A stretch of DNA of 8,769 nucleotides. It comes from CAYLWN01 sp964387625. Its GTDB lineage: Bacteria; Patescibacteriota; Microgenomatia; UBA10105. Both the position numbers and the translations under genes were made by a program. Under the pieces are notes generated by a model. It was not told where the DNA came from. It saw only the letters and a list, made by a program, of their open reading frames with translations, and did no database searches. The DNA lies in the NCBI GenBank assembly GCA_964387625.1, contig CAYLWN010000037.1, positions 1 through 8,769 on the forward strand, written 5' to 3'. Shown here in pieces: positions 1-6,045 of this stretch. The first letter of the stretch is position 1. Each line of letters starts with the position of its first letter.

Positions 1-54
1 AACGGTGACCCCGACGACCGGAAAAAAATTGATTGGTTTGAGGTGAAAAAATAA
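1..54 (+). CDS. 3' tail of a partial gene entering from the left edge
   Basis: Frame 1 is open from the first base and ends in TAA at 52-54. It reads NGDPDDRKKIDWFEVKK, a charged, ordinary-looking protein tail. Its stop lies only three bases from the stop of the minus-strand gene that begins at 1134, which is the tight convergent layout expected of two real genes. The first 20 bases are much richer in G and C than the rest of the window. With 17 residues no family can be named, and a chance open frame of this length is possible. Confidence 0.45.
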   Translation, partial: NGDPDDRKKIDWFEVKK

Positions 55-57
55 TAT

Positions 58-1134
58 TCAATGTTCTTTTGGCGGAATTTTGTGATATTCATCATCAACA
101 TCAGCTGCATGAGCTTCATGATCCATTACTTCTTTTTCATTAGGTTTATATCCTTGTCTAACATCAGTCAATAATATTTCAAATTGTTCTTTAGCTAGAG
201 TAGGATGGGTAATTAAATCTTGAATATCTTGTCTATTACGTAATTCTATTGAAAATAGTTGCATCAGTGAAAAAGATACTCGTCCTGCATGAAAAATTAA
301 ATAAAAATCATCATTTCTTTTAAATTTTAATCTGAACCAATTTTCCCGTTTAAAAATTTCAGGTGTCACCTGTTTAATTACATCCGCTACATTTGTCCAA
401 TGATCAGGATTATTATCATCAAATTTTTTTGAATAATATAAATTGGGTTTTTCTATCTCAATTTTATCTAATTTCATCATAACCACAGCTTGTTCCAAAG
501 TTTTTAATCGACCATTTTGAAATTTCGGAAAAAAATCAATTCTTGGTACTCCTGAGTATATCGGTGATGTTTTATTAATTTTCTTGTGTAAAAATGGACG
601 GGTAGTGTTAATTTCATAAAACATTTGACTTAATTCATGACCATTTCTTTCTCTTAAATGAGTAGCATAAATGTTTTTTGACCTGATATATTTTAATCCA
701 GTAAGAAAATTTGTATGTATTAAATCAAGTAAAAAGAAAGCTCTGGGAGTTATTCTTCCTTCAGGTTTTAAACTTTCAAAAAATTCCTCTTGAACATCAT
801 CGGGTAATTTATTAATCTTGTTTAATTCTTCAGATTCCAGTTTCAAAAATGTGTCTAGTGTGGTTTGTGCAGTCATATTTTGACCGACTAAGTTTGGTTC
901 ATAACCAATTCCATATTGTCGAACCGAATTTAATAAAATATTGGATTGTTCGTATTGGGCTGAAATCTTAATTAGATTCGTAAATAATTCAGGGGTAATA
1001 ATAAATTCTTGATTGGAATTCAAAAAATTTTCGATTAAAGGAGGTGTGTTAACTTTCACAGAAATTTCTGATGAAAGATATTCCGGAATTTTATTAGACT
1101 CACTTCTTCTAGGTTTTGTTTCTTTAATATTCAT
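58..1134 (-). CDS. Uncharacterised protein with acidic/histidine-rich tail (358 aa)
   Basis: I do not recognise this protein. It has no signal peptide and no clear membrane segment, so it is probably cytoplasmic. Most of it reads as amphipathic helices, with a basic and aromatic stretch around residues 262-290 (KRENWFRLKFKRNDDFYLIF) that looks like strand-rich folded core. Residues 338-358 form a hydrophilic tail with histidines at 339, 342, 351 and 358 among many Asp and Glu, which could bind metal or be a disordered tail. The ATG start is preceded by AAGGA four bases upstream, and a TTGACA promoter candidate lies just before it, so it may be transcribed alone as well as with the two genes upstream (68-base gap). 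The stop is TGA, against TAA or TAG elsewhere. It is last in a co-directional set headed by a putative V-ATPase subunit D, but I see no motif linking it to that complex. Confidence 0.85.
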   Translation of the reverse strand: MNIKETKPRRSESNKIPEYLSSEISVKVNTPPLIENFLNSNQEFIITPELFTNLIKISAQYEQSNILLNSVRQYGIGYEPNLVGQNMTAQTTLDTFLKLESEELNKINKLPDDVQEEFFESLKPEGRITPRAFFLLDLIHTNFLTGLKYIRSKNIYATHLRERNGHELSQMFYEINTTRPFLHKKINKTSPIYSGVPRIDFFPKFQNGRLKTLEQAVVMMKLDKIEIEKPNLYYSKKFDDNNPDHWTNVADVIKQVTPEIFKRENWFRLKFKRNDDFYLIFHAGRVSFSLMQLFSIELRNRQDIQDLITHPTLAKEQFEILLTDVRQGYKPNEKEVMDHEAHAADVDDEYHKIPPKEH

Positions 1135-1145
1135 ATATTCCTTGA

Positions 1146-1174
1146 CTGATACTCTTTTTAAGTTTATTTGTCAA
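1146..1174 (-). promoter_or_regulatory. Promoter candidate for the 358-aa gene (TTGACA-17-TATCAG)
   Basis: Read on the minus strand there is a perfect -35 box TTGACA (1174-1169), a 17-base spacer and the -10-like hexamer TATCAG (1151-1146, four of six consensus bases). A start about seven bases downstream would fall near 1139 and leave a leader of only about five bases before the ATG at 1134, which would place the AAGGA sequence upstream of the RNA. The layout is almost the same as that seen before the gene starting at 2474. Confidence 0.4.
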
Positions 1175-1202
1175 ACAGTATGTTATAACTTAATAAAAAT
1201 GT

Positions 1203-1784
1203 TTACACAAAATTATTAGTGGCTTTAATATACGATCTAAATGTATTAAGACGATAGGGCTGTTGAGATTGAGCCATTTGTATGATAGATAATGATTGCA
1301 CCATAAATAAAGTTCTGGCAACCATAAAAAATCGAAAAGCGGTTGATTGCAGATTGTCTAATGAATTATCAATAAATTTTTCCCGGTTAAATTTATCAGT
1401 TTTAAGTGCCGGAGACCAATCGTCTCTGATACCACCATTAATTCTGGCTTGATCTATTTCAAACTCATCTCTTGCTCTTTGTAATGAAAGTATCGGAGTT
1501 TCTTGCTCTTGTTCTCTTGCACGATCTGTTTTTAAAATTTGGTGTAAAACAAAAGCAAGACCTGGAGTTTTTGATGCTTCGAATACCATTTTATAATTTA
1601 TCGGTATATCTGGATAATCTAATATACCTAATGATAGTGCAATTCCTGCACAAAATTGATATGCCGGATCCGAAATTTTCAAATCGTCAATTTCATACAT
1701 TTCTATTCCATTAAGTTTAGTTTTAGCTCTTAGAGAAATAAATAACTCATCTGTTGTTCTAGTTGCTTCAATAATATTTAACAT
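1203..1784 (-). CDS. Uncharacterised mostly helical protein (193 aa)
   Basis: I do not recognise this protein. It is predicted by eye to be largely alpha-helical and soluble. Visible landmarks are a charged helix at about residues 84-118 (TDRAREQEQE onwards, rich in Arg, Glu and Gln), which could form a coiled coil, and a hydrophobic helix at about 148-170 (AFRFFMVARTLFMVQSLSII) that could be a buried core helix or a weak membrane helix. One cysteine (C45) is present. The gene follows the putative V-ATPase subunit D gene after 39 bases with no obvious promoter, so the two are probably one transcript. No Shine-Dalgarno sequence precedes the ATG; TTTAAT lies six bases before it but in very AT-rich sequence. 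A role as an accessory or very diverged subunit of the same complex is possible from position alone; the sequence does not show it. Confidence 0.82.
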   Translation of the reverse strand: MLNIIEATRTTDELFISLRAKTKLNGIEMYEIDDLKISDPAYQFCAGIALSLGILDYPDIPINYKMVFEASKTPGLAFVLHQILKTDRAREQEQETPILSLQRARDEFEIDQARINGGIRDDWSPALKTDKFNREKFIDNSLDNLQSTAFRFFMVARTLFMVQSLSIIQMAQSQQPYRLNTFRSYIKATNNFV

Positions 1785-1823
1785 AATAAAATTAAATTTT
1801 ATGAAAATTTTTTGAAATTTTAG

Positions 1824-2474
1824 CTAATTTTTCATTTTTTTGTTTTTAAACATTTTCATCCTTATCAAATCCTCCTGCGTATTCTGCTCCAATGATTCAT
1901 CTATTTTTTTTATCAGGAAAGAGATTTCAGGCAGTATTAATTCATTAATAGCATTTTGTCGTTTAAATATTGTTTTGAACCGAGCATATAAATTTTTAAT
2001 CGCTGCTTCTCTGACTAATTGCGGTAAATTTTCTAGAATTATTTCAGCTTGTCTTCGGGCTTCGTCTAATGTTGCGTCTGTATTACCTGCTGAATATATA
2101 GGCAATTGTTCTGCTTTTTTAAATTTTACGTCTGCTGATGGAACAGTGGCTCCCATTACTCTTTTCATAGTCATTGAAACATCCGGTGGTTTACTTGCTA
2201 AACCAGTTAATTCCACTTTTTCTTCTCCATTTCTTAATATCGTTAATGAAACCGCAGTATAAAATTGATTAAATAACTCGGGTTTTTGGGTTTCAAATTC
2301 TTTATAAACTGGTAACAATCCCTGTAATTCTCTACGTAATACATCTGTAACTTGTTTTAAAATAGCAGCTCCTTGTAACATATCAATCCTGGCTTTTATT
2401 AAAAACCACAAATTTGGCTTTGTCGGTGTTGCATGATCTATAAAAAAGATTATTTGTGATTCTTTTTTTTGCAT
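1824..2474 (-). CDS. atpD: Probable V/A-type ATPase (ATP synthase) stalk subunit D
   Basis: Subunit D is the central-stalk rotor protein of V/A-type ATPases: a long antiparallel coiled coil that reaches into the A3B3 head and couples rotation to ATP synthesis, ATP hydrolysis or ion pumping on the cytoplasmic face of the membrane. The best evidence is the C-terminal helix, residues 172-212, with RQNAINELILPEI followed by ISFLIKKIDESLEQ and E201..R205.K207. This follows the family pattern R-x-N-A-L-E-x-x-x-x-P-x-I...L-E-Q-x-x-x-E-x-x-x-R-x-K. The N-terminal helix begins PTKPNLWFLIKARIDM (17-32), like the family's PT-x-x-x-L-x-x-L-K-x-R start, and the middle region (107-116, MGATVPSADV) sits where the family has its conserved VP segment. 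At 216 aa the length is normal. Divergence: the family's lysine-rich stretch after the first helix is ILKQVTDVL here. It is odd that no A, B or other V-ATPase gene is adjacent. The start codon is followed by a run of eight A, a possible slippage site. An unrelated coiled-coil protein is the alternative. Confidence 0.72.
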   Translation of the reverse strand: MQKKESQIIFFIDHATPTKPNLWFLIKARIDMLQGAAILKQVTDVLRRELQGLLPVYKEFETQKPELFNQFYTAVSLTILRNGEEKVELTGLASKPPDVSMTMKRVMGATVPSADVKFKKAEQLPIYSAGNTDATLDEARRQAEIILENLPQLVREAAIKNLYARFKTIFKRQNAINELILPEISFLIKKIDESLEQNTQEDLIRMKMFKNKKMKN

Positions 2475-2486
2475 AATATATATTAA

Positions 2487-2515
2487 CTAATACTTGAAAT
2501 ATCTTATTCTGACAA
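2487..2515 (-). promoter_or_regulatory. Promoter candidate for the subunit D gene (TTGTCA-17-TATTAG)
   Basis: On the minus strand TTGTCA (2515-2510, five of six consensus bases) is followed by a 17-base spacer and TATTAG (2492-2487, four of six). Twelve bases separate this -10 from the ATG at 2474, so transcription would begin about five to six bases before the start codon. No Shine-Dalgarno sequence is present, consistent with a nearly leaderless message. The -35 box directly adjoins the AGAATAAG arm of the inverted repeat described next. Confidence 0.4.
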
Positions 2516-2568
2516 TACATATCAGATGTGTATTTTTGAAAATTTGGAATTCTACCCTGTAGAATAAG
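2503..2568. repeat. Overlapping inverted repeats between EamA and subunit D genes
   Basis: A perfect 7-bp inverted repeat ATTCTAC/GTAGAAT with a 3-base loop occupies 2549-2565. A second perfect 8-bp pair, CTTATTCT (2503-2510) and AGAATAAG (2561-2568), shares five bases with it, so in RNA the two stems would exclude each other. On the minus strand the hairpin lies 57 bases past the EamA stop and is followed by TCCAAATTTTC, at best a weak terminator since the stem is AT-rich. A short TCTA tandem repeat (2569-2582) adjoins it. Operator, weak terminator or chance in AT-rich DNA all remain possible. Confidence 0.4.
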
Positions 2569-2621
2569 TCTATCTATCTATAATTCCCCATTGAAGTAAT
2601 TTACTCCAGTATCGAAGGAAT

Positions 2622-3518
2622 TTAGGAAGATGTAATTATATCAATTTTTTTAAACTTTACTATAGGTAAAATTGTGGCAGTGAATATTAATATTCCACCT
2701 AAAAGTGTCATCAATGATAAAGTTTCCCTGTATATCAAATATCCTAAAATAATTCCAAATACCGCATCCATCAACATGACTAAACTACCAATTTGGGCAT
2801 CCAAGTATTTAAATCCATAAATAATTAATTGACCACAAATCACATATATGACTCCAAAAATTGCATTAACAACCCAGGGAGTAGATAATTCCGGCATCAC
2901 CCATGTTTCTTTAAGTGTAATTGAAATTATAAAAGTAAAAATAAAAAATAATCCAAAATCAATGAAATTTAACTGAGTGGCAGAATAAATATGAGATATT
3001 TTTTTGGAGAAAATATCCCATACCGAAGCTACAAGTCCGGATGATAAAGCAATCAGAATATAAATTGATTTGTTTGTCTCCAAATTAAACGAATAAATAA
3101 AAAATAACCCGATAATTGATAAAATTAAGGCAATAATTTTAATTAAAGTAATTTTTTCTTTAAACAAGAATTTACCTATCAGGTATCCGCCAAAAACCGA
3201 TCCGCAGTAATAAGCAAAATAAGCTGTTCCGATTTGGATATAAAAAAAGGCAATATATGAGGTAATATAGGCAAAAATTCCAGCAATAGTACGTAAAACT
3301 AACCAAATATAATCCTGTTTTCTGACTTTAATCCAATCATGACCAAATACTATAAATGCAAGTAAAATCAAAGTACCGATAATATTTCTGGTCCACATCT
3401 GGAAAAAAATTGGAAATTCAAAACCAACTGTTCTGACTAATATAGCAAAAAGTCCATATAAAAATCCGGTCATCAATAAACTACCAAAACCTATATACGT
3501 ATTTTTCATTATAGTCAT
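2622..3518 (-). CDS. EamA/DMT family transporter, ten membrane helices (298 aa)
   Basis: A drug/metabolite transporter superfamily permease of the inner membrane. It shows ten hydrophobic segments at about residues 10-30, 36-58, 70-92, 98-118, 124-143, 150-170, 184-202, 214-234, 240-262 and 268-288, arranged as two five-helix EamA repeats. Each repeat ends with the usual Glu-containing turn before its last helix: FKEKITLIKI at 119-128 and YRETLSLMTL at 263-272. The length of 298 aa is typical. Substrate cannot be read; family members move amino acids, nucleobases, sugars or other metabolites, usually outward. The first ATG was chosen because a G-rich Shine-Dalgarno sequence lies five bases before it; a second ATG at codon 4 has none. 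The gene begins 37 bases after the DUF362 stop and is probably co-transcribed with it. The start region is unusual for this window because its ribosome binding site can fold into a GC hairpin. Confidence 0.93.
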   Translation of the reverse strand: MTIMKNTYIGFGSLLMTGFLYGLFAILVRTVGFEFPIFFQMWTRNIIGTLILLAFIVFGHDWIKVRKQDYIWLVLRTIAGIFAYITSYIAFFYIQIGTAYFAYYCGSVFGGYLIGKFLFKEKITLIKIIALILSIIGLFFIYSFNLETNKSIYILIALSSGLVASVWDIFSKKISHIYSATQLNFIDFGLFFIFTFIISITLKETWVMPELSTPWVVNAIFGVIYVICGQLIIYGFKYLDAQIGSLVMLMDAVFGIILGYLIYRETLSLMTLLGGILIFTATILPIVKFKKIDIITSS

Positions 3519-3534
3519 TCACACCCCCCGGGTG
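3519..3534 (-). promoter_or_regulatory. G-rich ribosome binding site inside a potential hairpin
   Basis: On the minus strand the sequence just before the EamA ATG is CACCCGGGGGGTGTGA. GGGGGGTG (3529-3522) can pair with the 16S anti-Shine-Dalgarno CACCUCC using one G-U pair, with good spacing to the ATG. The same bases form a CACCC-GGG-GGGTG hairpin (3534-3522) that would hide the site. A CGGG just after the upstream TAA (3554-3551) could pair with CCCG (3532-3529) instead. This is the most GC-rich stretch of any intergenic region here. Confidence 0.5.
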
Positions 3535-3555
3535 ATATAGCTTGACACTTCCCGA

Positions 3556-4461
3556 TTATACATGTATCAAATCGTAATCTTGATTACCCAAACCAATTTT
3601 TTGGGCATAATCAAAAATATCTTCACCACCATATGGATTTTTTCTTTCTCTTTTGGCTAAAATATCAAAGCAGGCTTTATCAATGGAAACCGGGTCTAAT
3701 GAGGCAAATATTCCTAGATCTTTATAAATTGGGTTCATTTTGTGTCCGTCACAATCACAGTTGTCAGTCAAATTAATTGCATAATTTAAATAAATAAATT
3801 GCTTATTTTGTGAGGCTGCTAAAGCATATTCTGCGGTTCTTTCTCGAAATTCTCTGCCTTGATAAAGAGTCCAAAATTTCATCCACTTAATTTCTTCTCC
3901 TTTTTTCAATTTTACTTTACTATGAAGCTCAATTTTTCCTCTGCCTGAAGCAAATCCCAAACTTAACATTTTGATCGCACCGCCAAAACCAGATGCCACA
4001 TGGCCTTTGAAATGACTTAAAACGATGATTTGTCGCTGGTTAACCAGCTTTTTGGCAATTTTGCAATCTTTGAAATGTTTTCCATCTTTGATTTTTACCA
4101 AAGTATGATCATATCCATCTTCTCCATCAGCAATCACAAAAGGAATTTGCGTAAAACCGTGATTTTTGGCTATTTGTACATGAATACTTCCCTTTGATCT
4201 AGCGCCAACCGGTGCTTGATTGGTTTCAATATAATATGTTGTGATTTTTTTATCCTGCAAATATTTGATAATCGGATCAAAATTTTTGGGCTTAATGAAA
4301 GTCACGTTTCCCGGATTACCCGGATGCACTTTGAGAGGTATTTCATTTTCCAGCTTTATTTTATTATCCAAAATAACTTTTTTTAACAATTGTTTAGCAA
4401 TCTCCGGAACTTCTTTTAAATTTTCATCATTAACTTTGTAAAAATAGACTTTATGTTTCAT
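3556..4461 (-). CDS. DUF362 domain protein lacking the ferredoxin insert (301 aa)
   Basis: A cytoplasmic DUF362 family protein; the biochemical role of the family is not established, although many members are linked to iron-sulfur or redox chemistry. Family hallmarks are VLSHFKGH (147-154), the glycine-rich GFGGAIKMLSLGFASGRGK (158-176), and the C-terminal NCDCDGHKMNPIYKDLGIF (234-252) followed by LDPVSIDKACFDIL (255-268). Many DUF362 proteins carry a dicluster 4Fe-4S ferredoxin segment after the glycine-rich motif. Here that place holds a lysine-rich stretch (181-220) with no cysteine, so no cluster of that kind can form. Four cysteines are visible: C133, C235, C237 and C264; C235 and C237 are paired in NCDC. 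The ATG has no Shine-Dalgarno sequence, but a strong promoter lies about 30 bases upstream. It is 127 bases downstream of zupT and 37 bases upstream of the EamA gene, with which it probably forms a two-gene operon. Confidence 0.92.
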   Translation of the reverse strand: MKHKVYFYKVNDENLKEVPEIAKQLLKKVILDNKIKLENEIPLKVHPGNPGNVTFIKPKNFDPIIKYLQDKKITTYYIETNQAPVGARSKGSIHVQIAKNHGFTQIPFVIADGEDGYDHTLVKIKDGKHFKDCKIAKKLVNQRQIIVLSHFKGHVASGFGGAIKMLSLGFASGRGKIELHSKVKLKKGEEIKWMKFWTLYQGREFRERTAEYALAASQNKQFIYLNYAINLTDNCDCDGHKMNPIYKDLGIFASLDPVSIDKACFDILAKRERKNPYGGEDIFDYAQKIGLGNQDYDLIHV

Positions 4462-4474
4462 ATGATTTTAATAT

Positions 4475-4586
4475 TAGTAAATTGACAGAAGAATCAATTA
4501 TATTCGAAGACTCTAAAAGACTCAAGCTTATATTTTTGAATTTATCTAAAAATCAATTTTCTCCAATTAATACTGACAATTTACTA
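4475..4586. repeat. 13/14 inverted repeat bracketing the DUF362 promoter
   Basis: TAGTAAATTGACAG (4475-4488) and CTGACAATTTACTA (4573-4586) are inverted copies matching at 13 of 14 positions, with 84 bases between. Together they fill nearly all of the 127-base gap between zupT and the DUF362 gene, with the promoter lying between the arms. No target-site duplication flanks them and there is no coding content inside. They could be paired operator sites, a long-range RNA stem in a zupT read-through transcript, or the ends of a small decayed element. Confidence 0.5.
4497..4525 (-). promoter_or_regulatory. Promoter for the DUF362-EamA operon (TTGAGT-17-TATAAT)
   Basis: On the minus strand TTGAGT (4525-4520) is followed by exactly 17 bases and a perfect TATAAT (4502-4497). 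The predicted start near 4490 gives a leader of about 29 bases before the ATG at 4461, containing one arm of the surrounding inverted repeat. GAGTCTT occurs twice at a 10-base interval (4523-4517 and 4513-4507), overlapping the -35 box and the spacer, so both copies lie on the same face of the helix and might be a regulator site. Confidence 0.6.
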
Positions 4587-4588
4587 GT

Positions 4589-5353
4589 CTATAAAAAGAG
4601 CAGACTGAAAAAGACAATTATCATGCCTGTGATAATACCCAATATGGCATGATGTCCTTGATCGTCTCGAAAACAAGCAGGCAGTAATTCATCAAAACTA
4701 ATATAAACCATTATTCCTGCTACATAGGCAAAAACATAGGAGAGAATGGTTTGATTTAAATACGGTTTTAGTAAAAAATAGGCAATTATTGCTCCAAACG
4801 GTTCTGCCATTCCGGAAATAAAAGCATATTTGATCGCCTTACCTTTATTTAAAGTAGCATAATAAATTGGTGTTGCAACCGCAATTCCTTCGGGAATATT
4901 ATGAATTGAAATTGCAATGGCAAGTAAAATTCCTAAACGTAAATCAGTAAATGAGCTTAAAAAAACTGCAATCCCTTCAGGAAAATTGTGAATAATCAGT
5001 CCAATCGTTACCACCAATCCGGTCGACAGCATTTTGCGGTCTATAATATTTTGATTATGACCAATTTTTTCTTCAAGATAATGATGAGGAAGAAAAAAAT
5101 CGACCAAAGCAATAAAAATAATTCCGATAAAAAAGAATATATTGGCAGTTAAAAATCCTAAACTTTTTACAGCATATGGCATTAATTCAACAAATGAGAG
5201 GTAAATCATTACTCCGGCAGATAATCCCAAAAAAAAACCTACAAACTTTTTTTTACTAAAAGTGTGGTTAAGAAAAATCAAGCTTCCTAAAACAGTTGAT
5301 AAACCAGCAAGTAGGGTAAGAAAAAAAGGTATAAATATCTGATTTAAATTCAC
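4589..5353 (-). CDS. zupT: ZupT-type ZIP family divalent metal transporter (254 aa)
   Basis: An inner-membrane ZIP permease that imports zinc and often iron, manganese or cobalt. The two metal-site signatures are both intact: HNFPEGIAVF at 122-131 in the fourth helix and HNIPEGIAVATPIYYAT at 151-167 in the fifth, with the sixth-helix GMAEPFGA at 181-188 and the C-terminal VAGIMVYISFDELLP (211-225). Order, spacing and length (254 aa against about 257 in E. coli ZupT) agree with ZupT. About eight membrane segments are visible, and the loop between helices 3 and 4 carries histidines 90, 91 and 99, the usual variable metal-rich loop. The start is GTG; no in-frame ATG gives the full first helix. 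An extended -10 box ends six bases before the GTG, so the message is probably leaderless. It is 93 bases downstream of the methyltransferase-like gene and has its own promoter. I see no recognisable Zur or Fur box. Confidence 0.95.
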   Translation of the reverse strand: MNLNQIFIPFFLTLLAGLSTVLGSLIFLNHTFSKKKFVGFFLGLSAGVMIYLSFVELMPYAVKSLGFLTANIFFFIGIIFIALVDFFLPHHYLEEKIGHNQNIIDRKMLSTGLVVTIGLIIHNFPEGIAVFLSSFTDLRLGILLAIAISIHNIPEGIAVATPIYYATLNKGKAIKYAFISGMAEPFGAIIAYFLLKPYLNQTILSYVFAYVAGIMVYISFDELLPACFRDDQGHHAILGIITGMIIVFFSLLFL

Positions 5354-5359
5354 TGGTTT

Positions 5360-5368
5360 ATTATATCA
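5360..5368 (-). promoter_or_regulatory. Extended -10 promoter giving a leaderless zupT message
   Basis: On the minus strand TGATATAAT (5368-5360) is a perfect extended -10 element, followed by AAACCA and then the GTG start. Transcription seven bases past the -10 would begin exactly at the start codon. No good -35 box lies at the usual distance, which is common for extended -10 promoters. No Shine-Dalgarno sequence is present. Confidence 0.6.
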
Positions 5369-5446
5369 AGAAAATACAGGTTTAAGTAACCATTATTTTA
5401 CAAAATTGGATTTGTATTCACTAGATTTCATAAATCATTTTTCAAA

Positions 5447-6022
5447 TTAAGTATTTTTCCTAAAAATAAAAACAGATCCAAAAGGAATCGATAATGATTT
5501 TTGTGTAAATGACAATCGTTTTGATTTAAATTCTATTGCTAGGCCAATATCTTCAACCGGAAAAGAACTAAGACCAAGTGGTGCTTCTGAAGAGAGAAGA
5601 TTAAGCGCGGAAAGAATAAAGTGTTCCCTTTTTTTCTTTTCTATATGTCGGATTACATAACTACCTAAAATTAAATCAAACTGCTGATTATCGTCAAACT
5701 CGGAGGATAAATTGTCAGGAAACATTCCATGAATAAAATTAACGTTTTTGATATCTGCTTTTTTCAAAGTTTCTGTAGCCAAGTCAATTATTTTTTGATT
5801 ACCTTCGATAATTGTAATAGTGTAAGCTTTATCTTTTAAATCAGTACAAATAGCTTGTGTAAGCAATGCCTTGGTATCTGTACCAATAATATAAATATTG
5901 GGATTATCTTTTTGTAAAATTTCCTGACGAAAAATATTCCATAAATGTGATGGCTTAACAATTCTTTTTTCTGATGATGTAGTCTGATGATCCGGAATTA
6001 TATTTGATTCAGAGTTAAGCAT
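5447..6022 (-). CDS. Class I SAM-methyltransferase-like protein with degenerate SAM loop (191 aa)
   Basis: A small Rossmann-fold protein resembling class I SAM-dependent methyltransferases. Visible elements in order: first strand and loop NIYIIGTDTKALLTQA (42-57), second-strand acidic residue in TIIEGNQKII (70-79, E73), NFIHGMFPDN (95-104), the fourth strand FDLILGSYVIRHI (115-127), and a C-terminal strand pair ending GSVFIFRK (182-189). The first loop has GTDTKA where active enzymes usually have a GxGxG-like glycine-rich motif, so SAM binding may be altered or lost. The first 25 residues are polar and probably disordered. At 191 aa it is short but has both ends of the fold, so it does not look truncated. 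Substrate cannot be told. It is transcribed divergently from the CNNM/CorC gene. A perfect -10 box lies about 24 bases before the ATG; no Shine-Dalgarno sequence is visible. A non-catalytic nucleotide-binding protein is the alternative. Confidence 0.75.
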   Translation of the reverse strand: MLNSESNIIPDHQTTSSEKRIVKPSHLWNIFRQEILQKDNPNIYIIGTDTKALLTQAICTDLKDKAYTITIIEGNQKIIDLATETLKKADIKNVNFIHGMFPDNLSSEFDDNQQFDLILGSYVIRHIEKKKREHFILSALNLLSSEAPLGLSSFPVEDIGLAIEFKSKRLSFTQKSLSIPFGSVFIFRKNT

Positions 6023-6045
6023 ATTTTTTTACATTAAAATGTCTA

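Noticed and set aside
58..60. Recoded TGA (glycine or tryptophan code)
   Set aside because: The one TGA stop is three bases from a convergent gene's stop, a natural end, and GGN glycine and TGG tryptophan codons are used throughout, so the standard bacterial code suffices.
1472..1714. 80-codon open frame on the plus strand with hydrophobic stretches
   Set aside because: Antisense to the 193-aa gene; hydrophobicity is what reversed AT-rich coding sequence gives. Similar short antisense frames at 1013-1219, 4241-4441 and 7110-7307 were rejected for the same reason.
1840..2262. 140-codon open frame on the plus strand
   Set aside because: It lies wholly antisense to the subunit D gene, its protein (many Ser, Ile, Phe, Asn in low-complexity order) resembles a reverse reading, and the minus-strand product has a recognisable family motif.
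4475..4586. MITE-like mobile element
   Set aside because: The inverted ends are there, but no target-site duplication flanks them and no second copy is in the window.
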